Positions 8,424-15,503 of a stretch of 25,841 nucleotides of DNA are shown piece by piece. Each line of letters begins with the position of its first letter. The stretch's first letter is position 1. Position numbers and translations under genes: made by a program. The stretch is taken from NCBI RefSeq assembly GCF_000719865.1, contig NZ_JOID01000046.1:1-25841 (forward strand), read 5' to 3'. The notes under the pieces were generated by a model. It had not been told where the DNA came from. It made no database searches and saw nothing but the letters and a program-made list of their open reading frames with translations. Source of the DNA: Streptomyces albus subsp. albus. Its GTDB lineage: Bacteria; Actinomycetota; Actinomycetes; Streptomycetales; Streptomycetaceae.

Positions 8424-9473
8424 ATGGACGGCTACGGCCACATGGGCCGGCTGGCGGCGAGCGCGGCGGCCGGAGCGGTACTGCTGCTCGCGGGCTGTTT
8501 CCGGCCGCCCGGTCCCGCGCCCGCGCCGGGGTCCGGCCCCGGGGACGACCGGGCGCGGCAGCCGCGCACGGCCCCGCACTCCTCCACCCCGTTCTGGGTC
8601 AACCCGCACGGCACCGCCGCCCGGCAGGCCGCCGCCCTGCGGGCCCGGGGCCGCACCGGCGAGGCCGCGCTGATCGAGGAGAAGATCGCGGCCCAGCCGG
8701 TCGCCGAGTGGATCGGGGCGAAGGCCCCCCGGGCCGAGACCGCCCGCCTCACCCGGGCCGCGGCGCGGGAGAACCGCGACGCCCTGCTGGTGCTCTACAA
8801 CATCCCGCACCGCGACTGCGGCCAGTACTCGAAGGGCGGCGCCCCGGACGGTGCCGCGTACCGCCGCTGGATCGCCGAGGTCGCGGCGGGCATCGGCGAC
8901 CGCCCGGCCGCGGTGATCCTGGAGCCGGACGCGGTGCCGCACATCGTGGACGGCTGTACCCCGCCCGTCCACCACCAGGAGCGCTACGGGCTGCTGGCGG
9001 AGGCCGTGGCCCGGCTGAAGGCCCTCCCGCGCACCCGGGTCTACCTCGACGCGGGCAATCCGCGCTGGATCACCGACCCGGGCCGGCTCACCGGCCCACT
9101 GCGGCGCGCGGGGATCGGGCAAGCCGACGGCTTCGCCCTCAACACCGCCAACTACCGGACGACCGCCGAGAACCGCGACTACGGCAGGACGCTGTCCCGG
9201 CTGCTCGGCGGCGGCAAGACCTTCGTGATCGACACCAGCCGCAACGGCAACGGCCCGCTGCCCGGCTCCGGCGACCAGGCCCTGAGCTGGTGCAACCCGC
9301 CGGGCCGCGCCCTGGGCGAGCCGCCCACCACCCGCACCGGGGACGAACTGGTCGACGCCTACCTGTGGATCAAGCGTCCGGGGGAGTCCGACGGCACCTG
9401 CAAGGGCGGGCCCCCGGCCGGCCGGTGGTGGACGGACTACGCCCTGGACCTGGCCCGCAACGCGGACTGGTAG
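8424..9473 (+). CDS. Glycoside hydrolase family 6 lipoprotein (cellulase type)
   Basis: A 349-residue GH6 enzyme predicted to hydrolyse beta-1,4-glucan with inversion. It is cell-surface bound: a lipobox LLLAGC places the lipidated Cys at residue 25, followed by a Pro/Gly linker. The catalytic domain begins near FWVNPHG. Conserved GH6 landmarks are RDCGQYSKGGA (Asp131, matching the first active-site Asp), ILEPDA (Asp169, the general acid), YLDAGNP, DGFALNTANY, DTSRNGNGP, WCNPPGRALGEPPT, and WIKRPGESDG (Lys317, Glu321, Asp323, the proposed base region). The active site therefore looks intact. There is no carbohydrate-binding module. ATG at 8424 follows GGGGAG with a short 3-base gap; an internal ATG at 8442 is less likely. 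It converges with tRNA-Lys across a shared terminator. Confidence 0.93.
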   Translation: MDGYGHMGRLAASAAAGAVLLLAGCFRPPGPAPAPGSGPGDDRARQPRTAPHSSTPFWVNPHGTAARQAAALRARGRTGEAALIEEKIAAQPVAEWIGAKAPRAETARLTRAAARENRDALLVLYNIPHRDCGQYSKGGAPDGAAYRRWIAEVAAGIGDRPAAVILEPDAVPHIVDGCTPPVHHQERYGLLAEAVARLKALPRTRVYLDAGNPRWITDPGRLTGPLRRAGIGQADGFALNTANYRTTAENRDYGRTLSRLLGGGKTFVIDTSRNGNGPLPGSGDQALSWCNPPGRALGEPPTTRTGDELVDAYLWIKRPGESDGTCKGGPPAGRWWTDYALDLARNADW

Positions 9474-9602
9474 CCGCGGTCCGGGCGGAGACGCGGCCCG
9501 GGCGGAGCCGCGGCCCTCGTGTGACCGGGCGCGTCCGTCCGCCCTGCCCCCGGTGCGGCGCTTGCTCCCGATCTCCCGTGCGGCCCGCACGGCCCGGACG
9601 CG

Positions 9603-9640
9603 ACTCAGGGCCTTCCCGCCGTGGCGGAAAGGCCCTGAGT
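9603..9640. terminator. Bidirectional terminator (GH6 / tRNA-Lys)
   Basis: Two 18-base arms at 9603-9620 and 9623-9640 pair with one mismatch around a very tight loop. It lies 130 bases past the GH6 stop and 7 bases past the 3' end of the leftward tRNA, so it can serve both. Confidence 0.8.
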
Positions 9641-9646
9641 GTCATG

Positions 9647-9720
9647 TGCGCCGCCAGGGACTCGAACCCCGGACCCGCTGATTAAGAGTCAGCTGCTCTA
9701 ACCAACTGAGCTAGCGGCGC
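9647..9720 (-). tRNA. tRNA-Lys (CUU), copy 1
   Basis: A 74-nt cloverleaf: acceptor GCGCCGC/GCGGCGC with discriminator A, D-arm with GCTCAGTTGGTTAGAGC, anticodon stem GCTGA/TCAGC with loop CTCTTAA (anticodon CTT), and T-arm CGGGG-TTCGAGT-CCCTG with one G-T pair. CCA is not encoded. Identical to the copy at 14391-14464. A -10-like TAGGAT lies upstream on the minus strand at 9736-9741. Confidence 0.97.
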
Positions 9721-10060
9721 CTGCTGACCTGGTTAATCCTACCGGACCGGATCGGGTGTTCCGTACGCCCGGGCCGGCTCCCGGGCCTTCCGGCGCGAAA
9801 TGTGACGAGGCTCATGGTTTCCCAGAGTCCGGCGCGCCGTGGGGCAGGGCGCGCCCGAGGCGGGCACGGCGGCTCCGGGGCCGCTCGCCGCCCCGGCGCC
9901 GAAGGGGTGCGGCGAAGCCCCAACGCGTACCGGGCGCACGCGTATTGTGCGTCAATGGGCGCGCGGTGCGCGGACTCGCACGGCAGACTCGGGGGGCGCA
10001 GCCGCACCGGCGGTCCCGCCGTCACCGGCGGCCGCAGCTCTCCGAGGGAGTTTCCGTCCA
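9721..10060. other. Divergent intergenic region, tRNA-Lys / AlkZ-like gene
   Basis: It holds the leftward tRNA promoter (TAGGAT about 16 bases before the tRNA) and the leader of the rightward AlkZ-like gene. No other gene is supported. The bases just upstream of the tRNA resemble those upstream of copy 2 (TGCTGAC, then AATxCTACC), suggesting the promoter was duplicated with the gene. Confidence 0.4.
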
Positions 10061-11185
10061 ATGACCACGACCACCCCCGCCGTGCTGGACCACAGGGCTC
10101 TCAACCGGGCCTATCTGGCACGGCAGATGCTGCTGAGCCGGCACCGGGTGTCCGCGCGGGCCGCGATCGAGAGCCTGGTCGGGCTCCAGTCGCAGCAGCC
10201 CGTACCGCCCTACTACGGACTGTGGACCCGGCTGGCGGACTTCCGCCCGGAGGAGCTCTCCCGGCTGATCAGCGAGCGGGCCGTCACCCGCATCGTCGTG
10301 ATGCGCGGCACCGTCCACCTCGTCACGGCCGATGACGCCCTGGCGCTCCGGCCCTGGGTGCAGCCCTGCCTCGACCGGGCCATGAAGAGCGCCTGGGGCA
10401 GGGACATGGCGGGCATCGAGCTCGCCGCGCTGGCCGGGGCCGCCCGCGAACTCCTCGACGCGCGGCACCTGTCCACCACCGAACTCGGCGGACTCCTCCG
10501 GGAGCGGTGGCCGGACCACAGCCCGTCCGTGCTCGTCAACGCGGCACGGGTGCTGCTGCCGCTCGTCCAGGTGCCGCCGCGCGGCCTGTGGGGGCGGAGC
10601 GCCCGGACCACCTATGCCACCGCCGAGTCCTGGCTCGGCCGGCCGCTGGTCCCCGAGCCGCCCGCCGAGGAGCTGATCGTCCGCTATCTGGCGGCCTTCG
10701 GCCCGGCGACGGTGAAGGACATCCAGGCCTGGTCGGGGCTCACCCGGCTGCGGGAGACCGTGGCGCGGCTGCGGCCCCGGCTCGCCGTCTTCCGCGACAC
10801 CGCGGGCCAGGAGCTGTTCGATCTTCCGGAGGCCCCGCGCCCGGAGCCGGACACCCCCGCCCCGGTGCGCTATCTCGCGCCGTACGACAACGCGATCCTG
10901 TCGCACGCCGACCGCACCCGCATCATCGACGAGGCGGGGCGCCGGGCCATAGCCACCAAGAACGCGGTGATCCCCGGGACCGTCCTCGTCGACGGCTTCG
11001 TCCGGGGCGCCTGGCGGATCGACGAGCAGCGCGGCACCGCGACCCTCACCGTCCAGCCCTTCAGCGCTCTGACCGCGCGGCAGCGCGACGAACTGGCGGA
11101 GGAGGGGGAGCGGCTGCTGGCCTTCGGCGCGGAGACCGCCGGCGAGCGGCTGATCCGCTTCGCCGAACCGCTCGGCGGCGGCTGA
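10061..11185 (+). CDS. AlkZ-like winged-helix DNA glycosylase family protein (HTH_42)
   Basis: A 374-residue member of the HTH_42/DUF1006 family, which includes the DNA glycosylases AlkZ of Streptomyces sahachiroi (unhooks azinomycin crosslinks) and AlkX (YcaQ) of E. coli. The fold is three winged-helix units plus a beta barrel. The key N-terminal motif is LQSQQP, giving Gln43-x-Gln45 as in the QxQ motif of AlkZ rather than the QxD of AlkX. Also typical are the RGTVHLV segment (about 83-89), the central region ending VKDIQAWSGL, and the C-terminal APYDN with VDGFVRGAWRI. A role in repair of bulky alkyl adducts or crosslinks is likely but substrate specificity is inferred. ATG at 10061 has GAGGGAG about 10 bases upstream. 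No natural-product cluster is adjacent. Confidence 0.88.
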   Translation: MTTTTPAVLDHRALNRAYLARQMLLSRHRVSARAAIESLVGLQSQQPVPPYYGLWTRLADFRPEELSRLISERAVTRIVVMRGTVHLVTADDALALRPWVQPCLDRAMKSAWGRDMAGIELAALAGAARELLDARHLSTTELGGLLRERWPDHSPSVLVNAARVLLPLVQVPPRGLWGRSARTTYATAESWLGRPLVPEPPAEELIVRYLAAFGPATVKDIQAWSGLTRLRETVARLRPRLAVFRDTAGQELFDLPEAPRPEPDTPAPVRYLAPYDNAILSHADRTRIIDEAGRRAIATKNAVIPGTVLVDGFVRGAWRIDEQRGTATLTVQPFSALTARQRDELAEEGERLLAFGAETAGERLIRFAEPLGGG

Positions 11186-11199
11186 CGCCCCGGCGGGCA

Positions 11200-11238
11200 G
11201 CGTGCCGCTGTCGCGGCGCCCGGGGAGCGGCGGCACGC
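11200..11238. terminator. Probable terminator after the AlkZ-like gene
   Basis: GCGTGCCGC at 11200-11208 pairs perfectly with GCGGCACGC at 11230-11238 across a 21-base GC-rich loop, starting 15 bases past the stop codon. No T tract, as is common in Streptomyces. Confidence 0.45.
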
Positions 11239-11506
11239 CCATGGCACACCACCCGTGCGGGACCGCACGCGCGCACGGGCACGGGCGTCACACGGTGAGC
11301 ACCGGGCCGGCGGAGCCGGAAGGCACGGCAGGCGGAGCCGGCGAGACGGGGCACGGGAGCGCCCCCAGACGCGGGTTCGCCCGGCCCGCCGCCCCCAGCG
11401 GCGCCGGACCGGGCACCTCACCCTGCTCACCGGCTGCCCCCGTTCGCCCGGTATAGGCCCACGGATTCCGACTTTCTCGCCTCCCCGTCCGGAGCCACCG
11501 GGGTGA

Positions 11507-11524
11507 GCGGCCATCCGTGGCCGC
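11507..11524. terminator. Inverted repeat, possible terminator for the leftward nucleotidyltransferase gene
   Basis: GCGGCCA-TCCG-TGGCCGC, 7-bp perfect stem with a 4-base loop, about 110 bases beyond the stop of the minus-strand gene. Confidence 0.35.
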
Positions 11525-11632
11525 CGGCAGGGGCGGCCCTCCACGTTGAACCGGCCGATGTCCGGGGACGGTTCGTTGCGATGGGGCGACTTTCCCGGCG
11601 TTGGCCGGTCGACCACGTCACCCTGGCTTCCC

Positions 11633-12475
11633 TCAGGACGTGAGCCGGGCGCACACCTCGCCGGCCAGCCCGTCAGCGGCGTCGAGAACGGTGGACAGAA
11701 CGTCCGGGTCCGTGCCGGGCACGGCGAACAACTGGTGAGCCCGCGCAGCGAAATCCGCAGGCGCGGCCGGGAGTTGTTCCGCGTCCTGAACGGCTCCCTT
11801 TTCGTTCAGCACCCAGCGACCCGCGTGAGCGTGCAGGCCCTGCACGAGAAGCCCCACCGCGCGGAAGAGGCAGCCGGCGACGTAGAAGGCGTCTCCGCGA
11901 GCCGCTCCCTTGCGGGCGCAGGCCAGGGTGAAGGGAGCTTCCCACCGCGCGTTGGCGATCAGCGCCTCGCGCAACGGCTCCGGATAACGCCGGCTCTCGT
12001 GCTGCAGGGCCCGCAGCTCGCCACCGGGGTCAGCGATGACGCGCCCGACGGCCACCTCACCGACGTACGCAGGGGAGTACACCCCGAGCGGGTGACCGGC
12101 TTGGATGCCCACCTCGAAGCGCCCCGCCCGGCACTCCTCCCAGATCCGGTGCACGCGGTCCAGATCGCGGTAGATCCAGTCAACACGGCAACCGTCAACG
12201 GTCAGCCAGGCTCCGCCGTCCACCCACGGCCCCCAGCCGCCCGGTTCCGTCACGTTCACCGGCTCTCCGGCCAGCTCGGCCGCGAGGAGACGCAGGGCAG
12301 CGGTGTCCAGCGGCGGCCGATAGTACAGACCGAGATCGAAATCGGAGTCGGGCCGGTGCGTTCCCCTCGCTCGGCTGCCACCCAGACACACCCCGGCCAC
12401 TCCGCCGATGCCGGTCAACCGGTCCGCGATCTCCGTCAAGCGCTCCACGGCCCGGAGTCTGCGGGACCGGATCAC
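11633..12475 (-). CDS. Nucleotidyltransferase-fold protein
   Basis: A 280-residue protein with a polymerase-beta-type nucleotidyltransferase core: GGS at residues 32-34, RARGTHRPDSDFDLGLY with the metal-binding Asp45 and Asp47, and a probable third acidic residue in CRVDWIYRD. The C-terminal half (about 165-275) is helical, resembling the substrate or KNTase-like C-terminal domains of stand-alone bacterial nucleotidyltransferases and DUF4037-type proteins. It may adenylylate a small molecule or protein, but no substrate can be named. The start is uncertain: GTG at 12475 has no good ribosome binding site, and another GTG is present nine codons in. Codon use is somewhat less GC-biased than in the neighbours, which may point to separate acquisition. 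It is divergent from the kinase gene. Confidence 0.8.
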   Translation of the reverse strand: MIRSRRLRAVERLTEIADRLTGIGGVAGVCLGGSRARGTHRPDSDFDLGLYYRPPLDTAALRLLAAELAGEPVNVTEPGGWGPWVDGGAWLTVDGCRVDWIYRDLDRVHRIWEECRAGRFEVGIQAGHPLGVYSPAYVGEVAVGRVIADPGGELRALQHESRRYPEPLREALIANARWEAPFTLACARKGAARGDAFYVAGCLFRAVGLLVQGLHAHAGRWVLNEKGAVQDAEQLPAAPADFAARAHQLFAVPGTDPDVLSTVLDAADGLAGEVCARLTS

Positions 12476-12650
12476 TCACCGCAACCACATTTCTCAGCCG
12501 CTCGGTCCTCTCAGTCCTCGGGCTCTCCCCTCCGGGAAGGCGCGGAGAAGAGCCTTGTCCGTGCGACGGCGTGTGCGCCTCCGAACGACACCCGAGAGCC
12601 GCACCAGGCTGCGGCAAGCGCCTCGTCCGCGTCCGCCCGGCATCAGGACT

Positions 12651-12656
12651 TAGCCT
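12651..12656 (+). promoter_or_regulatory. -10 box implying a leaderless kinase transcript
   Basis: TAGCCT ends 6 bases before the kinase ATG at 12663, so transcription would begin at or next to the start codon. No ribosome binding site is present, which agrees with a leaderless mRNA. Confidence 0.4.
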
Positions 12657-12662
12657 GCCGGT

Positions 12663-13325
12663 ATGGACATCGCGGAACTGGCGGACGAGGCGTGGGCCCT
12701 GACCGGCGGCGGGCGCGCCCGGACCGTGCTCGGGATCGCGGGGCCGCCCGGAGCGGGCAAGTCCACCCTCGCCACGGCCCTCGTCACCCGGATCGAGCGG
12801 CGGCACGGGGAGGCCGCGGCCGGCTATCTGCCGCTGGACGGCTTCCACCTCTCCAACCGCCGGCTCGAACGCCTCGGGCTCACCGACCGCAAGGGGTCCG
12901 CGCCCAGCTTCGACGTCTGGGGCTACGAGGCCCTGCTCCGCCGCGTCCACGAGGACACCGGCCGCGACATCTACGTACCGGACTACGACCGCACCCTGCA
13001 CGAGCCCGTCGCCGCCCGCCATCTGCTGCGGCCGCACACGCGGTTGGTCGTCACCGAGGGGAACTACCTGGCCTGTGCCGCGCCCGGCTGGCGGGAGGCG
13101 CGCCGGCTGATGGCCGAGGTCTGGTACGTCGAGACGCCCGACGCCGTACGGGACGCACGCCTGGTCGAGCGGCAGCTCGCGGGCGGCCGGGACGCGGCCG
13201 GGGCCCGGGCATGGGTGGACGGCAACGACCACCCCAACGGCGAGTGGGTCAAGGAGTCCCGGTCCCGCTGCGACCGGGTCATCCGGGAGCTCGACCTCGA
13301 CCTGAGCGGCACCGGACGGGACTGA
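12663..13325 (+). CDS. YggC/uridine-kinase-like P-loop kinase
   Basis: A 220-residue kinase of the phosphoribulokinase/uridine kinase/pantothenate kinase class. The Walker A loop GPPGAGKST is at residues 27-35, and the substrate-side LPLDGFHLSN at 56-65 has the DGFH element shared with pantothenate and uridine kinases. YVPDYDRTLHEP, VVTEGNYL (Walker B-like strand) and RLVERQ in the lid region follow. The C-terminal DGNDHPNGEWVKESRSRCDRVI is typical of the nucleoside/nucleotide kinase family containing E. coli YggC. The substrate is unknown (sugar, nucleoside or pantothenate-like). The start is placed at ATG 12663 because of the -10 box immediately upstream and the lack of any earlier start with a ribosome binding site. 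Confidence 0.88.
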   Translation: MDIAELADEAWALTGGGRARTVLGIAGPPGAGKSTLATALVTRIERRHGEAAAGYLPLDGFHLSNRRLERLGLTDRKGSAPSFDVWGYEALLRRVHEDTGRDIYVPDYDRTLHEPVAARHLLRPHTRLVVTEGNYLACAAPGWREARRLMAEVWYVETPDAVRDARLVERQLAGGRDAAGARAWVDGNDHPNGEWVKESRSRCDRVIRELDLDLSGTGRD

Positions 13326-13372
13326 CGGAAACCCCGGTGCCGGGGTGGGGAGCCCTCGGCAGGGAGAACATC

Positions 13373-13489
13373 ATGCGACCGGCGACCGGCGACCGGCGAC
13401 CGGCGACCGGCGACCGGCGGCGGCCGATGCGTGCGCGCCGCCCGCGACCGCCCCGCCTCGCCTCGCCCCGAGACTGCTACAACCCCTGA
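13373..13489 (+). CDS. Possible 38-residue Arg/Pro-rich small protein
   Basis: ATG at 13373 is preceded by AGGGAG with a 6-base gap, an excellent ribosome binding site. The reading frame runs 38 codons to TGA, ending just before the first DasR-like box. The peptide starts MRPATGDRRPATGDRRRP, a heptapeptide repeat encoded by the 7-bp DNA repeat, and ends PRDCYNP. It is strongly basic. It lies 48 bases past the kinase stop and could be its last cistron or an upstream ORF. It may equally be a chance frame across a repeat. Confidence 0.35.
   Translation: MRPATGDRRPATGDRRRPMRARRPRPPRLASPRDCYNP
13375..13415 (+). repeat. 7-bp tandem repeat (GGCGACC)
   Basis: Five perfect copies of GGCGACC at 13381-13415, preceded by a partial copy GCGACC at 13375-13380. 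Because the unit is 7 bp, copy-number changes shift the reading frame of the small ORF across it unless three units change at once. Confidence 0.9.
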
Positions 13490-13490
13490 T

Positions 13491-13506
13491 ATTGGTCTAG
13501 ACATCC
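13491..13506. promoter_or_regulatory. DasR-like box (dre) 1
   Basis: ATTGGTCTAGACATCC matches the published dre consensus AGTGGTCTAGACCACT at 12 of 16 positions, with the core GGTCTAGA intact. DasR represses chitin and N-acetylglucosamine genes in Streptomyces; glucosamine-6-phosphate releases it. Confidence 0.7.
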
Positions 13507-13530
13507 CCAACGGCCGTCGCTACTCTCCCA

Positions 13531-13546
13531 GTTGGTCTAGACCGCA
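13531..13546. promoter_or_regulatory. DasR-like box (dre) 2
   Basis: GTTGGTCTAGACCGCA contains the perfect 10-bp palindrome GGTCTAGACC and matches the dre consensus at 11 of 16 positions. It lies 40 bp from box 1, on about the same helix face. A possible promoter (TAGACA at 13499-13504, 16 bp, TACTCT at 13521-13526) would place the transcription start inside this box. Confidence 0.75.
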
Positions 13547-13682
13547 CCCCGGGGCTGCTCCCCATCCCCATCCCACTCCCCACCCCCACCAGCAGCCCCC
13601 GCTCCTCACCCGAGCCGAAGAGCCGGGCCCGCGCCGACCCAGCGGCGGGTCCGGACGACCCCCACGTCTTCTGGAGCGACTC

Positions 13683-14276
13683 ATGCGCCGAAAGATCCCC
13701 ACCACCCTGCTCGGCCTCGGCATCGCCGGGGTCTCCCTCCTCGCCACCACCGGCAGCGCCCAGAGCCACGGCTACACCGACTCGCCCATCAGCCGGCAGG
13801 CGCTCTGCGCGAACGGCACCGTGCAGGACTGCGGCGGCATCCAGTGGGAGCCGCAGAGCGTCGAGGGCCCCAAGGGCTTCCCGGCCGCCGGCCCCGCCGA
13901 TGGCGCCATCTGCTCCGGCGGCAACAGCCGGTTCGCCGAGCTGGACGACCCGCGCGGCGGCCAGTGGCCCGCCACCGCCGTCACGGCCGGGCAGAGCCAC
14001 ACCTTCACCTGGCGGCTCACCGCCCGGCACGCCACCTCGGACTTCCGGTACTTCATCACCCGGAACGGCTGGGACCCCACCCAGCCGATCACCCGGGCCG
14101 CGCTGGAGTCCCGGCCGTTCCTGACCGTCCCCTACAACGGCCGTCAGCCGGATGCCACGGTGACCCACCAGGGCACCATCCCGGGCGGCAAGTCCGGCCG
14201 GCACGTGATCGTCGGCGTCTGGGACGTCGCCGACACGGGCAACGCCTTCTACTCCTGCTCCGACGTGCGGTTCTAG
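13683..14276 (+). CDS. Secreted AA10 lytic polysaccharide monooxygenase (chitin type)
   Basis: A 197-residue copper monooxygenase that oxidatively cleaves crystalline polysaccharide. The signal peptide runs over residues 1-28 (MRRKIP, hydrophobic core, SAQS), so cleavage exposes His29 as the mature N-terminus. This is essential, because His29 and His116 (TARHATSDF) form the histidine brace; the axial Phe is Phe189 in NAFYSCSDVRF. Single domain, no binding module. HGYTDSPISRQALCANGTVQDCG is typical of the chitin-active AA10 clade, and the two DasR-like boxes upstream independently support a chitin role. GGAG at 13673-13676 lies 6 bases before the ATG. The gene ends 68 bases before a strong terminator. 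Confidence 0.95.
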   Translation: MRRKIPTTLLGLGIAGVSLLATTGSAQSHGYTDSPISRQALCANGTVQDCGGIQWEPQSVEGPKGFPAAGPADGAICSGGNSRFAELDDPRGGQWPATAVTAGQSHTFTWRLTARHATSDFRYFITRNGWDPTQPITRAALESRPFLTVPYNGRQPDATVTHQGTIPGGKSGRHVIVGVWDVADTGNAFYSCSDVRF

Positions 14277-14344
14277 CCGCCCGGATCGGCGCCGCCCGGG
14301 GCCGGCCCCGGTACGAAGGCCCGGTGCTGCGGCCCCGTAGAACG

Positions 14345-14380
14345 CGATGGGCCCCTCCGCCGGAACGGAGGGGCCCATCG
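14345..14380. terminator. Bidirectional terminator (LPMO / tRNA-Lys)
   Basis: A perfect 15-bp stem (14345-14359 with 14366-14380) and a 6-base loop. It serves the rightward LPMO gene and, 10 bases past its 3' end, the leftward tRNA. Confidence 0.88.
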
Positions 14381-14390
14381 GTATCGCGCG

Positions 14391-14464
14391 TGCGCCGCCA
14401 GGGACTCGAACCCCGGACCCGCTGATTAAGAGTCAGCTGCTCTAACCAACTGAGCTAGCGGCGC
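14391..14464 (-). tRNA. tRNA-Lys (CUU), copy 2
   Basis: Base-for-base identical to the tRNA at 9647-9720, with anticodon CTT in loop CTCTTAA and no encoded CCA. A -10-like TAGTAT lies upstream on the minus strand at 14480-14485. It is followed by its own perfect terminator hairpin. Confidence 0.97.
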
Positions 14465-14550
14465 GTGCTGACGTGCGGCAATACTACCCGGTCCGCCGGA
14501 GTGCTCCCGACCGGTTTTCCGGCACCGGCCGTGACCGTCCGGACCCGCAC

Positions 14551-14594
14551 CGCACCGTCCGGCCCCGCACCGTCCGGCCCCGCACCGGTCCGCC
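14551..14594. repeat. 15-bp tandem repeat behind the IclR gene
   Basis: CGCACCGTCCGGCCC occurs twice in perfect tandem (14551-14565, 14566-14580), followed by a degenerate third copy CGCACCGGTCCGCC. It lies 5-48 bases downstream of the IclR stop codon. Confidence 0.75.
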
Positions 14595-14598
14595 GGCC

Positions 14599-15357
14599 TC
14601 AGAACGTGAGGGACAGCGCCAGCGGGGCCGCCCTGCGGTTGAGCGTCTCGGCCGCCTGGCGCAGCCGGTGGGCCTTCTCGATCGGCGGGGAGAGCGCCAG
14701 GCAGCCGACGGCCTTGCCGGCGGCGATGGGCACCGCCGCGCACACCGTGCCCACGGCGTACTCCTGGAGGTCGAGCACGGGGACGGTGGACGGCTGGTGG
14801 TCCAGCTTGCTGAAGAGGATCTTCTCGTCGGTGATCGTCCGTGAGGTGAAGCGGGCCGTCTTGTGGCGGGCGAGGTGGTCCTGGCGGCCGTTGTGGTCGA
14901 GCTGGGTCAGCAGGCATTTGCCGACCGCGCTGGCGTGCGCGGCGGAGCGGAAGTCCACCCACTCGTTGACCTTGGGGGTGTCCGGCCCGTGGGCGCACTG
15001 GGTGATCCGCACCTCGCCGTCGACGTAGCGGCTCAGATAGACCGCGGCGCCGAGGGTGTCGCGCAGCTCCTCCAGATGACGCTGGAGCTTGTCGGCGAGG
15101 GCCTTCTCGCGGGCGGCCGAGCCGAGCAGCAGCAGCGTCCGGCCGACGGCGTAGACGCCGTCCGCGGCCTCGTCCACGTAGCCCTCGCGGCGCAGCATCC
15201 GCAGCATGGGCCCGAGCCGCTCCGCCGGCAGCTCGGTCTCGCGCGCGAGCTGTTCGCCGGTGACGCCGCCGTGGTGGCGGGCGATGCTCTCCAGGACGCG
15301 CAGGGCGTGCTGGACCGAGGCGAAGGGCGCGGTCGGCTCGGGCTGCTGCTGCGCCAC
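14599..15357 (-). CDS. IclR-family transcriptional regulator
   Basis: A 252-residue regulator. Residues about 14-70 form the IclR winged helix-turn-helix (ASVQHALRVLESIARHHGGVTGEQLARETEL...MLRREGYV). The effector domain follows, with the conserved SAAHASAVGKCLL region near 137-150 and VGTVCAAVPIAAGKAVGCLALS near the C-terminus. IclR proteins bind small organic acids and usually control adjacent catabolic or transport genes. Its position just behind the ehu-type transporter operon, same orientation, makes that locus the obvious target. GTG at 15357 is preceded by GGGGGA with a 4-base gap. An inverted repeat about 50 bases upstream may be its own operator. Confidence 0.92.
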   Translation of the reverse strand: MAQQQPEPTAPFASVQHALRVLESIARHHGGVTGEQLARETELPAERLGPMLRMLRREGYVDEAADGVYAVGRTLLLLGSAAREKALADKLQRHLEELRDTLGAAVYLSRYVDGEVRITQCAHGPDTPKVNEWVDFRSAAHASAVGKCLLTQLDHNGRQDHLARHKTARFTSRTITDEKILFSKLDHQPSTVPVLDLQEYAVGTVCAAVPIAAGKAVGCLALSPPIEKAHRLRQAAETLNRRAAPLALSLTF

Positions 15358-15407
15358 GGTGTCCCCCTACAGGTGTGACCGTTTGCATCGTCGCCGCGCT
15401 CTTGGTT

Positions 15408-15421
15408 ACGGAGGATTCCGT
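15408..15421. promoter_or_regulatory. Inverted repeat, possible IclR operator
   Basis: ACGGA-GGAT-TCCGT, 5-bp perfect arms, 51 bases upstream of the IclR start. IclR proteins are often autoregulated; assignment is inference from position. Confidence 0.3.
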
Positions 15422-15503
15422 CCTTCCGAGGCCGTCCTCCACCGTCGCCACGGCTGGGCTGCACCCCACGATAGCGGCCAAAAGCCCGCCTGCGGGGCCG
15501 AGT

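Larger units (their letters stand above)
11186..11632. other. Convergent intergenic region with hairpins
   Basis: No gene is supported. It lies between the AlkZ-like stop and the leftward nucleotidyltransferase stop. A 9-bp-stem hairpin sits at 11200-11238, and a second perfect inverted repeat GCGGCCA-TCCG-TGGCCGC sits at 11507-11524. They are suited to terminate the two converging genes. Confidence 0.4.
13326..13682. other. Regulatory region before the LPMO gene
   Basis: It contains a possible small ORF with a heptamer repeat (13373-13489), two DasR-like boxes 40 bases apart (13491-13506 and 13531-13546), a possible promoter between them, and a C/A-rich leader of about 140 bases before the LPMO start. 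Each is listed separately. Confidence 0.5.

Noticed and set aside
7035..9590. 851-codon minus-strand ORF opposite the GH6 and HAD genes
   Set aside because: Low-complexity translation with no domain, antisense to two clear enzymes with intact motifs.
13375..13415. Possible CRISPR-like array
   Set aside because: The unit is only 7 bp with no spacers; it is a simple tandem repeat and no cas genes are present.
11546..13489. 647-codon plus-strand ORF through the nucleotidyltransferase and kinase region
   Set aside because: It is a shadow of both genes; only its last 38 codons have an independent start signal and are listed as a small ORF.
9647..14464. Integrated mobile element bounded by tRNA repeats
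   Set aside because: No integrase, excisionase or transfer gene lies between the copies, and each tRNA is complete with its own promoter and terminator.
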